From Microvirga sp. BSC39 (GTDB lineage Bacteria; Pseudomonadota; Alphaproteobacteria; Rhizobiales; Beijerinckiaceae), in assembly GCF_000739015.1 (NCBI RefSeq), contig NZ_JPUG01000069.1, positions 1-64,000 on the forward strand: DNA of 64,000 nucleotides, given 5' to 3'. Position numbers and translations under genes: made by a program. Each line of letters opens with the position of its first letter. Positions within the stretch are counted from its first letter, which is position 1. Shown here one piece after another: positions 1 through 8,128 of the stretch. A model generated the notes under the pieces. That model saw only the letters and a program-made list of their open reading frames with translations, was not told the origin of the DNA and searched no databases.

Positions 1-1
1 C

Positions 2-22
2 GGACTAGAGACTGTTATGGAC
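2..22. repeat. Left terminal inverted repeat of the IS5-family element
   Basis: The sequence begins GGACTAGAGACTGTTATGGA and pairs with the reverse complement of 854-874, with one mismatch (A versus G at the tenth base). Confidence 0.9.
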
Positions 23-52
23 CCGGCTTGAGGTCATTGCCGTTGGGGTGAG

Positions 53-871
53 ATGACCTCACCTCGCAAGCCTTACCCCTCCGATGTCTCCGATGAAGAA
101 TGGGCGCTGGTGGCGCCCTATCTGACGCTTTTGCCTGAAGAGGCAGGTCAGCGTGAACACTCCTTGCGTGAGGTGTTCAACGGCCTTCGCTACATCATCA
201 AGACGGGAGCGCCCTGGCGCTGGATGCCCAACGACCTGCCGCCCTGGGCTGAGGTCTACCAGCAGACCCAGCGCTGGCTCAACGCCGGCTGCTTCGAAGA
301 GTTGGCGCACGACCTTCGCGCGGTGCTGCGCCTGGCGGCCGGGCGCGATGAGGAGCCCTCGGCCGCTGTGCTCGACAGCCGTACGCTGCGCTCCAGCCCG
401 GAGAGCGGAGCCCGCGCGGGCTATGATGGCGCCAAGCGCAAGAAGGGCTCCAAGCTGCACATGGCGGTGGACACCCTCGGCCATCTGCTGGCGGCCCACG
501 TCACACCCGCCACCGCTGATGATCGGGCTGAGGTGGGACAACTGGCGCAAGCCATGCAGGCCGCCACCGGCGAGAGTGTGGATCTGGCCTATGTCGATCA
601 GGGCTACACGGGCGAGAGGGCCGCGGCTGCCGCCCGCGAGCATGGGATTGAGCTGGAGGTGGTCAAGCTGGCTGAGGCCAAGCGCGGTTTTGTGTTGTTG
701 CCGCGCCGATGGGTGGTCGAACGGACCTTCGCCTGGGCCACCCGCTTTCGCCGTCTGGTGCGCGATTACGAGCGTTTACCTCAAACCCTCGCAGACCTGC
801 ATGTGATTGCACTGGTCTGTATTATGCTGCGACAGGCCGTCAACTACAGCGCAGTCCATAACAGCCTCTAG
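53..871 (+). CDS. IS5-family transposase (DDE)
   Basis: A 272-residue transposase that would cut and paste the surrounding element. The N-terminal DUF4096-like part (about residues 8-85, with GAPWRWMP) is followed by a DDE catalytic core. Candidate catalytic residues are Asp108 in VLDSRT, Asp182 in AYVDQGYTG and Glu223 in VVERTFAWATRFRRL, the last being the typical IS5 C1 signature. Length is normal for a single-frame IS5 transposase and no frameshift is seen. The start codon is 31 bases inside the left inverted repeat, without a strong ribosome binding site, which is common in insertion sequences. Confidence 0.93.
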   Translation: MTSPRKPYPSDVSDEEWALVAPYLTLLPEEAGQREHSLREVFNGLRYIIKTGAPWRWMPNDLPPWAEVYQQTQRWLNAGCFEELAHDLRAVLRLAAGRDEEPSAAVLDSRTLRSSPESGARAGYDGAKRKKGSKLHMAVDTLGHLLAAHVTPATADDRAEVGQLAQAMQAATGESVDLAYVDQGYTGERAAAAAREHGIELEVVKLAEAKRGFVLLPRRWVVERTFAWATRFRRLVRDYERLPQTLADLHVIALVCIMLRQAVNYSAVHNSL

Positions 872-874
872 TCC
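854..874. repeat. Right terminal inverted repeat of the IS5-family element
   Basis: Reverse complement of the left end with one mismatch. The transposase stop codon (TAG, 869-871) lies inside this repeat, so the coding region uses the element to its last few bases. Confidence 0.9.
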
Positions 875-1058
875 TTCAGACTACCTTCCGCTTTGAGAGA
901 AAGCGCGTCTTAGGGACAGGAGTGGTCCAGAACAGCCCTGTGGCAGGATAACCAATGTATTGGAAATTATATTTAGAGGCCAAGGCCTCCCGTTGCTCAA
1001 CCGTCCTCTATGTGCAATGTTATAAATCTTCAAAAATTCGCTAGTTCTGGGGGCACCA

Positions 1059-2381
1059 ATGGCTTATATTCCACTTACCGAGAATAATGATACACAGGTT
1101 ATCTACAACGTCACTACTGATGATTCCGATGAAATTTTCCATGGATTGGGTGGAGACGACACTTTCCTCGTAAATACTTTCCTCGTAAATAATTACGTCT
1201 ACGGCATCAGCATTTCAGGTTCCGATAGCGCAGGATTCAGGTCAGAGCTTCAGTGGGATGTTGTCCACCTCGCTGTCTCCGCACGTTTCAACGCATTGAG
1301 CTTTATCGACGTTCTGACTTTTACATCTCCGAACTCTGCCACGACCCTCACCTACAGTGCCAACAGCAGCTTCGGTGTGTCACAGGTCGTAGGATCCACT
1401 GCTGGCATCGACACCATCCACTTCACAAGCGCTTCGGAGCGAGTCAATCTCGACCTCTCCGGAACAGTCTTCGCGAATTGGGGACGCGCCAACTAGACGA
1501 TTCTGGTCGACTTAAACACCGACGCCTCAAAGACCTTCGACGATCGCTTCTTCGGCAGCGCGGCGGGAGAACGCGTCACGGCAGGCAATGGCCGTGACCT
1601 CCTCTACGGCAACGCCGGTGACGACTACCTTGATGGCGGCGAAGGTATCGACGTGCTCGATGGCGGCGACGGCAGCGACACGCTCATCGGAGGCAATGAC
1701 CGTGGCCGTGATGGACCGAACATCCTGAAGGGCGGGAAGGGCAACGACGTCTACAAGTTCAATGAGAAGGTCGACATCGTCATCGATGCCGGCGGCCTCG
1801 ACAGCAGGATGGTCTCAAAGAACTCAACGTTGTCCACGAATGACAAGTTCGAAGGCTTGGCCGCGGACGATACGCTCAGCAAGGCGATCAACCTCACGGG
1901 AAATGCCAAGACCAACATCCTGATTGGCCACAACGGCAAGAACTCCGTGAAAGGTATGAACGGCAACGACATCCTGGAAGGTCGCCTGGGCAACAATCAG
2001 CTTGATGGTGGCGCCGGCAACGATAAGCTCTATGGCGGCCTCGGCACCGACAAGCTCACCGGCGGCGCAGGACGGGACACCTTCTATTTCGACACCGCTC
2101 TGGGTGGCAATGTCGACAAGATCGTCAGCTTCTCGACCAAGGACGACAAGATCGCGTTGGACACGGAGATCTTCACCAGCCTTGCAGGAGGCAAGCTGGC
2201 TACGTCCGCCTTCTACATCGGCGCCAGTGCCAAGGATGCCGACGACCGCATCATCTACAACAAGTCGACCGGCGCCCTCTCCGACGATGCGGATGGAACA
2301 GGCACCGCATTCGGGGCGATCAAGTTTGCTACGCTTAACAAGAACCTCAAGCTGACAGCTTCGGACTTCATCCTGATCTAA
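1059..2381 (+). pseudogene. RTX calcium-binding secreted protein, interrupted by an in-frame amber codon
   Basis: One reading frame of 440 codons is broken only by TAG at 1494-1496 (codon 146). The frame continues directly after it with protein-like sequence (TILVDLNTDASKTFDD) and then glycine-aspartate nonapeptide repeats such as GGEGIDVLDGGDGSDTL and GGAGNDKLYGGLGTDKL. The end (GRDTFYFDTALGG, then a hydrophobic DFILI tail) is the usual C-terminus of type I secreted RTX proteins. The second half alone has an ATG at 1653 but no convincing ribosome binding site. A GGGGG box 7 bases before the first ATG supports 1059 as the start. As written, only a 145-residue fragment without RTX repeats or secretion signal would be made, unless the amber codon is read through. 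Confidence 0.85.
1161..1190 (+). repeat. Perfect 15-bp tandem duplication inside the RTX gene
   Basis: ACTTTCCTCGTAAAT occurs twice in a row (1161-1175 and 1176-1190), giving the repeated peptide TFLVN-TFLVN without changing the frame. It looks like a recent slippage duplication. Confidence 0.85.
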
Positions 2382-2405
2382 GCGACCGAGAAACTACCTA
2401 TTCAG

Positions 2406-2437
2406 CCCGCTTCGACTTAGGCCGAAGCGGGTTTTTT
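2406..2437 (+). terminator. Rho-independent terminator after the RTX gene
   Basis: A 9-bp GC-rich stem (CCCGCTTCG at 2406-2414 paired with CGAAGCGGG at 2423-2431), an 8-base loop and a run of six T. It lies 25 bases after the RTX stop codon and is a textbook intrinsic terminator for the plus-strand gene. Confidence 0.9.
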
Positions 2438-2527
2438 GTTGCCCACCATCCAGAGAAGCTATCAGCCAAGAGGGGTTTCGGCCCCAATCATCCTACTCCA
2501 AAGATCGGCCGCAGAGATCATCTCGCC

Positions 2528-4207
2528 TCAGGCCTCACCAAAGAGTTCATCACCGGCGAAGCGGGTTGCAACATAGATATCGTCCGATACCGTTCCTGTT
2601 ACACTGATCTTGCCCGTCCGCGCATCGAAGACCTGCGCCTTGGCCCTCATCGTTCCATCAAAGGCAACTTCCGACCAATTGATCATGAAGCGCCCGTCCC
2701 TGAGGACGGTGATGTCAGGCTGTACGGCCTCTCCCCCACCGGTATTGACTACGATCTCCTCCTCATCAAGGGGCGGCTTCCATCCGCATTGAACACTTGG
2801 GCACGGATCACCTATTTGGCTGTGCTTGTACTCCGATGGGCAACTGCGAGAACAAAGCGACCATTGTCCAAAGCTTCGATACTTGGCTCGACCTTCTGAC
2901 CAGTCGCAGCCATTTCAAAGTTGTAGTTCTGCGAGCCAAGGATCACCCGGTCCTTCACACTGTATTTATAGATACGGTCCGCATTAACCTTGCTCGGTTT
3001 AGCGTCGAAGACGAAGTTGTCGCGGCCCGCCTCGCCATAGAGACGATCCACACCGAAACCGCCAAAGATGGTGTCGTTGCCGGCACCTCCATAGATCTTG
3101 TCGTTGCCGCTACCTCCATCCATCTGATCGTTGCCATCGCCCCCATAAAGTTCGTCGAGGCAGGCCTCCGCCTTCAGAACATCATTCCCGCCATAGCCGA
3201 TAAGAGTATTGTTGCCTGCCCCTCCAGTGATCTTGTTATCCGAGTTCGATCCGGAGAGGTTGAAGGATACCTCGCTGGCCGGGTTCATAAGGCTCAAAAC
3301 CTCGACCTCGGCATCTCCAGAAAGGGCATAGCTCACAGAGGTGAGAACCGTGTCAAACCCTCCACTGCGGCCTTCCCTCACCTGATCCGAGGTGTGATCA
3401 ACGATATAGGTATCGTCACCAAGGCCGCCGATGAGAACGTCTCTGCCGCCTCTTCCATCGAGCCGATTGGCGCCTCGATTGCCGATCAAAGTGTTGTCGA
3501 GTCCGTTTCCGGTAAGGTCAAACGGACGCTTCCTGCGGGATCGTGAGCGACCAAGTTTGCGATGGCCAAGCCTTCGGCAAGAGTGAAACTCTGGCTCGTC
3601 CGGATTGTATCGAAACCGGAGATGTCAATTATGGTGTCGCCGAGAGGATCGATATAGACATCGTCGCCCGCGCCGCCGTCCAGAGTATCAGTGCCGGCTC
3701 CGCCGTCCAGGGTATCACTCCCTTCCCCGCCGATAAGATGATTTCTGTCCAGGTCGCCCGTGATCCGGTCGTTGAAGTCTGAGCCGATCACCCCTTGGAT
3801 GCTGTCGTAGATATCGCCAGCCGCGTAATTGCCGGTGTTAAGGACAGGGCTGCTCAGGGAGACCTCTACTGCACTGGTAGCTTCAGCATAGGAGACAAAG
3901 TCAAAACCTGATCCTCCTTTAAGGAGATCGTTCCCCAGTCCACCAGCAAGTGTATCGCTGTCATCTCCGCCAAAAAGGTTGTCATTGCCCATTCCGCCGG
4001 AGAGGAGATCGTTCCCAAGGTTGCCAGTAAGCCGGTCATTTCCGCCTTCCCCTTCCAGGGTATCATCATTGACGGTACCCTCTTCGGCTTCATCCGCATC
4101 GGTGCCAGTCCATACCTTTCCTATCGCGAAAGCCGTGATTGCGGGAGCAAGTTGAACCTGAACATTGTTGAGCAGATCATCACTTCCCCAGATGTCCGAT
4201 TGCTCAT
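2528..4207 (-). pseudogene. Second RTX protein gene, degraded by frameshifts and a stop
   Basis: Protein-like sequence runs along the minus strand from about 4207 to 2528 but needs several repairs. An ATG at 4205-4207 starts MSN, and one base is missing within a few codons before the long frame (SDIWGSDDLLNN) begins. RTX repeats follow (GGLGNDLLKGGSGFDFVSYA, GGAGDDVYID). A one-base loss near 3521-3530 moves the frame from AHDPAGSV to FDLTGNGLDNTLIGN. More repeats follow (GGDGNDQMDGGSGND, GGAGNDTIFGGFG). A TAG at 2812-2814 cuts the frame inside NGRFVLAV...VIRAQVFNADG, and another indel near 2771-2780 leads into DGRFMINWSEV and ATRFAGDELFGEA, which stops at 2528-2530. The NGRFV...AQVFNADG units are a repeat type often seen in rhizobial RTX adhesins. 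No intact product can be made. Confidence 0.8.
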
Positions 4208-4312
4208 AGAAGTCTCAAAAATATAGCGATATTACGTATCGACATTTATCCATGAGCAGCCCCAGAAATGCAAACATTTCTTCAACCGAGCGCCCTAGCT
4301 CAGCCATAAGGC

Positions 4313-4341
4313 TTGCGGAACACAGCAAGAACGGCTACCTT
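4313..4341 (+). promoter_or_regulatory. Predicted lexA promoter
   Basis: TTGCGG (4313-4318), a 17-base spacer and TACCTT (4336-4341). The LexA box fills most of the spacer, which fits repression by blocking RNA polymerase. It lies about 50 bases before the lexA start. Confidence 0.65.
4318..4332 (+). promoter_or_regulatory. LexA box (SOS operator) of lexA
   Basis: GAACACAGCAAGAAC is an exact match to the alphaproteobacterial LexA consensus GAAC-N7-GAAC. Its place before lexA itself indicates the standard autoregulatory loop. Confidence 0.92.
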
Positions 4342-4356
4342 GTTCCTGATTTGTTT
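4342..4356 (+). promoter_or_regulatory. Possible second, weaker LexA box
   Basis: GTTCCTGATTTGTTT matches GTTC-N7-GTTC at 7 of 8 conserved bases and starts 9 bases after the perfect box. It would overlap the expected transcription start, so it could strengthen autorepression. It may also be chance. Confidence 0.4.
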
Positions 4357-4391
4357 CAGAATCGCCTTTTCCAAGGCAGTAAGGGCCAGCC

Positions 4392-5096
4392 ATGCTGACG
4401 CGCAAACAGCACGAACTGCTCCGCTTCATTCATGAGCGGCTGCGGGAAACCGGGGTTCCGCCGTCCTTCGACGAGATGAAGGATGCGCTCGACCTCAAGT
4501 CTAAGTCGGGTATCCATCGCCTGATCACGGCGCTCGAGGAGCGCGGCTTCATCCGCCGCCTGCCCAACCGAGCCCGGGCGCTCGAGGTAATCCGCCTGCC
4601 GGAGAGCACCAGCGGTGCAGCCAGCCAGCGGCGCTTCACGCCGAGCGTGGTCGAAGGTGGGCTGGCCGGTAAGGCCAAGGCCGCTCCGCCGCCGGCCTCC
4701 GACCCCCGCGACCGCGAGATGTCGATCCCTGTCATGGGCCGGATCGCCGCCGGTACGCCGATCTCGGCCATTCAGACCCGCAGCCACTCCATCACCCTGT
4801 CGGGCGACTTCCTGGCCCAGGGCGACCACTTCGCTCTCGAGGTGCGCGGCGACTCGATGGTGGAGGCCGGCATCCTCGACGGCGACCTCGTGGTCATCCG
4901 CCGGCAGGACAATGCCAATACGGGCGACATCATCGTGGCGCTGATCGACGAGGAGGAGGCGACCCTGAAGCGCTTCCGCCGCCGCGGCTCCTCCATCGCC
5001 CTGGAGGCCGCCAACCAAGCCTACGAGACCCGCGTGCTCGGCCCCGACCGGGTCAAGATCCAGGGCAAGCTCGTCAGTCTAGTTCGTCGGTACTGA
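4392..5096 (+). CDS. lexA: LexA repressor (SOS regulator, self-cleaving)
   Basis: A 234-residue SOS repressor. The N-terminal winged helix-turn-helix (about 1-68, starting [17 protein letters not shown]) binds the operator. A linker of about 35 residues leads to the S24 peptidase domain. The self-cleavage bond is most likely Ala120-Gly121 in GRIAAGTPI, with Ser155 in GDSMVEAG and Lys193 in ATLKRF as the catalytic pair. The start follows an AAGG box by 8 bases. The gene is convergent with the comEC remnant, and the two 3' ends overlap by about 23 bases. The LexA boxes upstream, at 41416 and at 37619 are its predicted targets in this window. Confidence 0.97.
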   Translation: MLTRKQHELLRFIHERLRETGVPPSFDEMKDALDLKSKSGIHRLITALEERGFIRRLPNRARALEVIRLPESTSGAASQRRFTPSVVEGGLAGKAKAAPPPASDPRDREMSIPVMGRIAAGTPISAIQTRSHSITLSGDFLAQGDHFALEVRGDSMVEAGILDGDLVVIRRQDNANTGDIIVALIDEEEATLKRFRRRGSSIALEAANQAYETRVLGPDRVKIQGKLVSLVRRY

Positions 5097-5990
5097 CCTC
5101 GTCTTCGGGAAGATCCTGCTCAGGGACAGGCCTTGCAGCCCTTGGCCTCCCCTGAGCGGGCGCTCCCCCAATCTGGATTGACCGGTCGCCAGGCCAGGTC
5201 ATCACCTCATGGCCTTTCCTGACGGACGTGACCTCGATCTTATCGGGTCCAAAGCGCAGCGTCGTGGCTCCGCGCTCCTTCAGCGCCTTACCGTCGAGGA
5301 CGAAAGGCAGCCGGCATGTGGGCGGAGCTTGCAGCCGGGTGACGATCACGTTAGCCCGGCGGCAATCCTCCTCGAAAGCAGCGTAATCCTGGACAAAGGC
5401 GATCCGCCGTCCATCGGCTGCGACCATGACGCAACCAGCGGTGCCACAGCGTGCTTCACGCCTGAGGCTGGCATCGTCCACATTCCTGCCATCACCATCG
5501 GCACGCAGCCATTGCTCGGTCACGAAATCGGAGGGCCGCCCGACAAGGGCGAGCTGTCCCTGAGCGCCGCGGATGGCCGCTCCCGCCCCTTCGCGATCGA
5601 TGAAGACATCGTGGCGATCCGGAACACTCGTGAAGGCAAGCCCCATCCCCGCAGGCAGCAGAGCCATCCATCGCAGCGGTGACGCCGGGATGGTGAGGAT
5701 GAGCAGGCCCAAGCTGAGGAATGCCAGCGCGCCAATGCTCAGCGCCGGCACCACCATGGTCGAGCCGCTGAAAGACCCGACCCAGGCCGATACCGCAAGC
5801 ACCTGCTCGACGGCCGCACCCATCACCTGCCAGACCGGACGGTCGAGACCGAAGGGATACGCGAGCACACCCAGAACGGCCGAGGGCATGACCACAGCCG
5901 AGACGAGCGGCAGGGCGAGTGCATTGCCAATAAGACCGTAGGGATTGAGGGTTTGGAAGTGATAGGCGGCGAAGGGAGGTGCAGGATCTC
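5074..5990 (-). pseudogene. comEC: comEC/rec2 C-terminal fragment
   Basis: About 305 codons of the 3' part of comEC, the inner-membrane DNA-uptake channel. Visible are the end of the competence domain (PFAAYHFQTLNPYGLIGN and several membrane helices) and the C-terminal metallo-beta-lactamase-like domain typical of alphaproteobacterial ComEC (EDCRRANVIVTRLQAPPTC). Homology begins abruptly near 5990, where the sequence passes into an unrelated gene. The matching N-terminal part is at 18528-19253 on the same strand. About 220-250 residues of the central competence domain are absent, so no functional ComEC can be made. The longest open frame here begins at 6156, but its first 55 or so codons belong to the neighbouring gene read out of frame. 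Confidence 0.85.
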
Positions 5991-6341
5991 CAGCATCTGC
6001 GGCGTGGGTGGCAGCATGAGGCGCAGCTCCATGCGCCCGTCGTCGAGGAGCGGCAGGCAGACCCGCACGGACCACGAGACGACACCATCCTCGCCCTCGG
6101 ACCAGCGCAGGGATGGGACTGCCTTGGCGAGCTCCTCGGCCCCCTTTGCAGCCCATTCCTCAAGGCTCCGCATCTCGGCGAGGGCGGAGGTCACCCGGCC
6201 GTCGTCGACGAACCCATCGTGCTCAGGCAGGCCCAGGTAGCGCCGGAGGGCCTCGGTGTCGACGTCGCGCTGCGACGGGGCCACCCTGCGGATCGCGTCC
6301 TGGAGGATGTCGGCGGTCTCCTGTTTTCGCTTGCGTGCCAT
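5823..6341 (-). CDS. Truncated hypothetical protein running out of frame into comEC
   Basis: The first 118 or so residues (MARKRKQETADILQDAIRRV to about PPTPQMLEIL) look like a real soluble protein rich in charged residues. The remaining 54 residues are comEC sequence read in the wrong frame, so the original 3' end has been lost at the junction near 5985. I do not recognise the family. No good ribosome binding site is seen before the ATG. It marks the left edge of the block inserted into comEC. Confidence 0.5.
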   Translation of the reverse strand: MARKRKQETADILQDAIRRVAPSQRDVDTEALRRYLGLPEHDGFVDDGRVTSALAEMRSLEEWAAKGAEELAKAVPSLRWSEGEDGVVSWSVRVCLPLLDDGRMELRLMLPPTPQMLEILHLPSPPITSKPSIPTVLLAMHSPCRSSRLWSCPRPFWVCSRIPSVSTVRSGR

Positions 6342-6486
6342 GCTCTAGCGTTCTTGCCTAGAAAGACAGTGTCAACGCCGCTCGTCGCGAACCGTGCCCT
6401 CCGTCCAACGGCAGATCGGCACACGGCACGTTAAGCAGGTGGCGACCAAATAAGACGGATCTCATCCCCACAGCAACACAAAGCCG

Positions 6487-6508
6487 GCCTCCAGAAATTT
6501 CTGGAGGC
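6487..6508. repeat. Perfect 22-bp palindrome
   Basis: GCCTCCAGAAA followed by its exact reverse complement. It lies just after the stop of the minus-strand DUF2934 gene and overlaps the next palindrome by two bases. It has no T-run on either side, so it may be a protein-binding site or an mRNA end hairpin rather than a classical terminator. Confidence 0.8.
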
Positions 6509-6522
6509 GTAAGCGCTTACGC
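6507..6522. repeat. Perfect 16-bp palindrome over the DUF2934 stop codon
   Basis: GCGTAAGCGCTTACGC reads the same on both strands. The stop codon of the minus-strand DUF2934 gene (6517-6519) is inside it. Confidence 0.8.
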
Positions 6523-6858
6523 AAAATCGCCAAGCTGATCGATGATCTTGTCATCCGGCGTTATTGCTCCGGCAGCATCTTGCCCCTGCGAAGTGCCGGC
6601 ACCCTTCAACTCCTGCTCCGCTCTGGACCAGTGGTCCTCCGGACTGCCGGAGCAGCCCTCGCTCTCCCATATCTCGTAGGCCCGCTCGCGGGTCCTCTGC
6701 TCTAGGTGCTTTGCCATCGCCCGACTCCATGCCTCAGGGGCAACTATCCTCAACCAAGCAGGCGTGATGTCGTCTCTCACATGTGCTCTGATCGGCCCCA
6801 GAACCTGCTCTGCCTTGAAGCTAGGGGACTGCTCTGGCGCGTGAAAGGAGCCTGACAT
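6517..6858 (-). CDS. DUF2934 domain protein
   Basis: A small soluble protein of 113 residues if it starts at the internal ATG (MSGSFHAPEQS). An upstream ATG at 6990 would overlap the divergent cold-shock gene and is less likely. The C-terminal half carries a DUF2934 motif (RAYEIWESEGCSGSPEDHW followed by SRAEQEL), a short alphaproteobacterial domain of unknown function. A close paralogue lies at 9963-10301, where the motif is nearly identical. Two perfect palindromes sit at its 3' end. Confidence 0.65.
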   Translation of the reverse strand: MSGSFHAPEQSPSFKAEQVLGPIRAHVRDDITPAWLRIVAPEAWSRAMAKHLEQRTRERAYEIWESEGCSGSPEDHWSRAEQELKGAGTSQGQDAAGAITPDDKIIDQLGDFA

Positions 6859-6953
6859 GCGCCCCCTAGTCGGCGCCGGGGTCTTGACCTGTTCGCCAGA
6901 CGCGGCAGGATAATCCTGCGCAAGCGCACCTGAAGGGACTGAAGGAATATTCA

Positions 6954-7163
6954 ATGGCGACTGGGACTGTGAAGTGGTACAATGAAACAAAGGGTTATGG
7001 CTTCATTCAGCCCGACAACGGCGGCAAGGATGTGTTTGTCCATGCCACAGCCCTTGAGCGGGCTGGCATGCGCGGCCTCGCTGAAGGCCAGAAGATCTCC
7101 TATGAGGTGGAAGCCGACCGCCGTACGGGCAAAGAGTCTGCTACCAACCTGCAGAAGGCTTGA
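6954..7163 (+). CDS. Cold-shock protein, CspA family
   Basis: A 69-residue single cold-shock domain that binds single-stranded nucleic acid and is expected to act as an RNA chaperone. RNP1 is KGYGFIQ (13-19) and RNP2 is VFVHATA (27-33). Length is exactly that of the family. An AAGGA box 8 bases upstream decides the start. It is divergent from the DUF2934 gene, with about 95 bases between them for promoters. Such proteins are abundant in rhizobia and the paralogue type (CspA or other) cannot be told here. Confidence 0.95.
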   Translation: MATGTVKWYNETKGYGFIQPDNGGKDVFVHATALERAGMRGLAEGQKISYEVEADRRTGKESATNLQKA

Positions 7164-7201
7164 TTGAGCCTACCCTTTCGTCAGCTCAGCGCTGACCCTT
7201 C

Positions 7202-7225
7202 AAGCCGCTCCTGACAGGGCGGCTT
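7202..7225 (+). terminator. Hairpin after the cold-shock gene
   Basis: A 7-bp stem (AAGCCGC with GCGGCTT) about 40 bases after the csp stop. Only a weak T-rich tail (ATTCTT) follows, so termination is plausible but not certain. Confidence 0.5.
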
Positions 7226-7277
7226 ATTCTTGGGACAGGCCAGACCATGGAGTTCCGGAGAAGATAGAGGCATGGCC

Positions 7278-7550
7278 TCATTTTCCAGCGGCTGCCTCCC
7301 CATGGAGCTTGTCATCGTACCACTCGGCCAGGTCGGAGGTGAAATCCTCATCCTGATCCAGGCGCACCAGAAAAGCTGAGGCTAGGAAGTAGTGGAACGG
7401 AATGTCGGAATGCCCATCGTCAAGCATGGCGTCGACATCCGGACTGGCGAATAGCTGGCGGCTGATCTGGCCATCTTCCATGCCCAGGACGACAGCGACC
7501 TGTCCGGGCTCCAGGGTGATCGTGGTCTTCTGGTTCTTGCTGTCGGTCAT
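7278..7550 (-). CDS. Small acidic protein of unknown function
   Basis: A 90-residue soluble, acidic protein (MTDSKNQKTTITLEPGQVAV) without recognised domain. It has a possible beta-rich start and a C-terminal helix (TSDLAEWYDDKLHG). An AAGGGAG box 9 bases before the ATG supports the start. Codon use resembles its neighbours. No function is proposed. Confidence 0.65.
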   Translation of the reverse strand: MTDSKNQKTTITLEPGQVAVVLGMEDGQISRQLFASPDVDAMLDDGHSDIPFHYFLASAFLVRLDQDEDFTSDLAEWYDDKLHGEAAAGK

Positions 7551-7695
7551 GCTGACGGCTCCCTTGCGACGACGCTCGGTCTCAGTCCCTCAATCCTGCG
7601 AAGGTTCACACGTTCCCTGCTGCAGGACATCAGCGTGCGCTGGACCTGTCACCAATCCTGCGGCCGCGGGTCGCTCAGGACGAAACGGAAAAAGG

Positions 7696-7720
7696 GGAAC
7701 ATCGCCTCTCCATCCAGGTT
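7696..7720 (+). promoter_or_regulatory. Possible EcfG-type general stress promoter
   Basis: GGAAC (7696-7700), 16 bases, then GGTT (7717-7720). The alphaproteobacterial EcfG consensus is GGAAC-N16/17-CGTT, so one conserved base differs. It is 37 bases before the first gene of the run of tiny hydrophilic proteins, and an EcfG-like sigma factor is encoded in the same block. Confidence 0.45.
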
Positions 7721-7756
7721 GGCTCAGTCCGATCACAGCTTTCTTGGAGAAGCCGG

Positions 7757-7936
7757 ATGGCACAGAACGCAGGCGCCAATCAGGGTGGGGTCAACAAGAC
7801 CCGGGACAAGAGCGCGGATAGCAAGCGCCGGCAGGACGACGAGACGGGGGACCGGCACACCGAGGCGAAGCCGCTTGACCCCGGGACCGGAACAGATGGG
7901 CGCGCCCCGAGCGACATGACCGGCGGCCGCAGCTGA
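7757..7936 (+). CDS. Tiny hydrophilic protein 1 (59 aa)
   Basis: Starts MAQNAGANQGGVNKTRDKS and is made almost only of polar, charged and small residues, so it is probably disordered. A GGAGA box 7 bases upstream supports the ATG. It is first in a run of five short same-strand genes, each with its own ribosome binding site, behind a possible EcfG promoter. The composition recalls desiccation or stress hydrophilins, but this is only an analogy. Confidence 0.6.
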   Translation: MAQNAGANQGGVNKTRDKSADSKRRQDDETGDRHTEAKPLDPGTGTDGRAPSDMTGGRS

Positions 7937-7974
7937 GGCGCAACCGACCATTCCTCTGACCATAGGAGACAGCC

Positions 7975-8079
7975 ATGGCCAAGAAGGCACGCATGCGGCC
8001 GTCCTGGAAGAAGGCGAGGCGGACCAAAGCCCAGCCGTCAGGATCCCGCGCCGAGAAGGTCACCCAGAAGCGCAGCTAA
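7975..8079 (+). CDS. Tiny basic protein 2 (34 aa)
   Basis: A 34-residue very basic peptide (MAKKARMRPSWKKARRTKAQ) with about a third lysine and arginine, which may bind nucleic acid. GGAG lies 8 bases before the ATG. It follows the first small gene after 38 bases. Real but unrecognised. Confidence 0.5.
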   Translation: MAKKARMRPSWKKARRTKAQPSGSRAEKVTQKRS

Positions 8080-8128
8080 AGGCTCGCGTTGAGACAGCCA
8101 CCGACACCAACCACGAGGAGCAAGCCCC

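Larger units (their letters stand above)
2..874 (+). mobile_element. IS5-family insertion sequence, complete
   Basis: An 873-bp element bounded by 21-bp terminal inverted repeats that match at 20 of 21 positions (2-22 and 854-874). It carries one uninterrupted transposase gene that fills almost the whole element, as in single-ORF IS5 subgroups such as IS1031. Only one base of left flank is present, so the target duplication cannot be read and the subgroup stays open. The element is probably still competent, since both ends and the transposase look intact. Confidence 0.9.

Noticed and set aside
5823-6156. A fusion protein of the hypothetical gene and comEC.
   Set aside because: The comEC part is read in the wrong frame after the junction, so no true fusion product exists.
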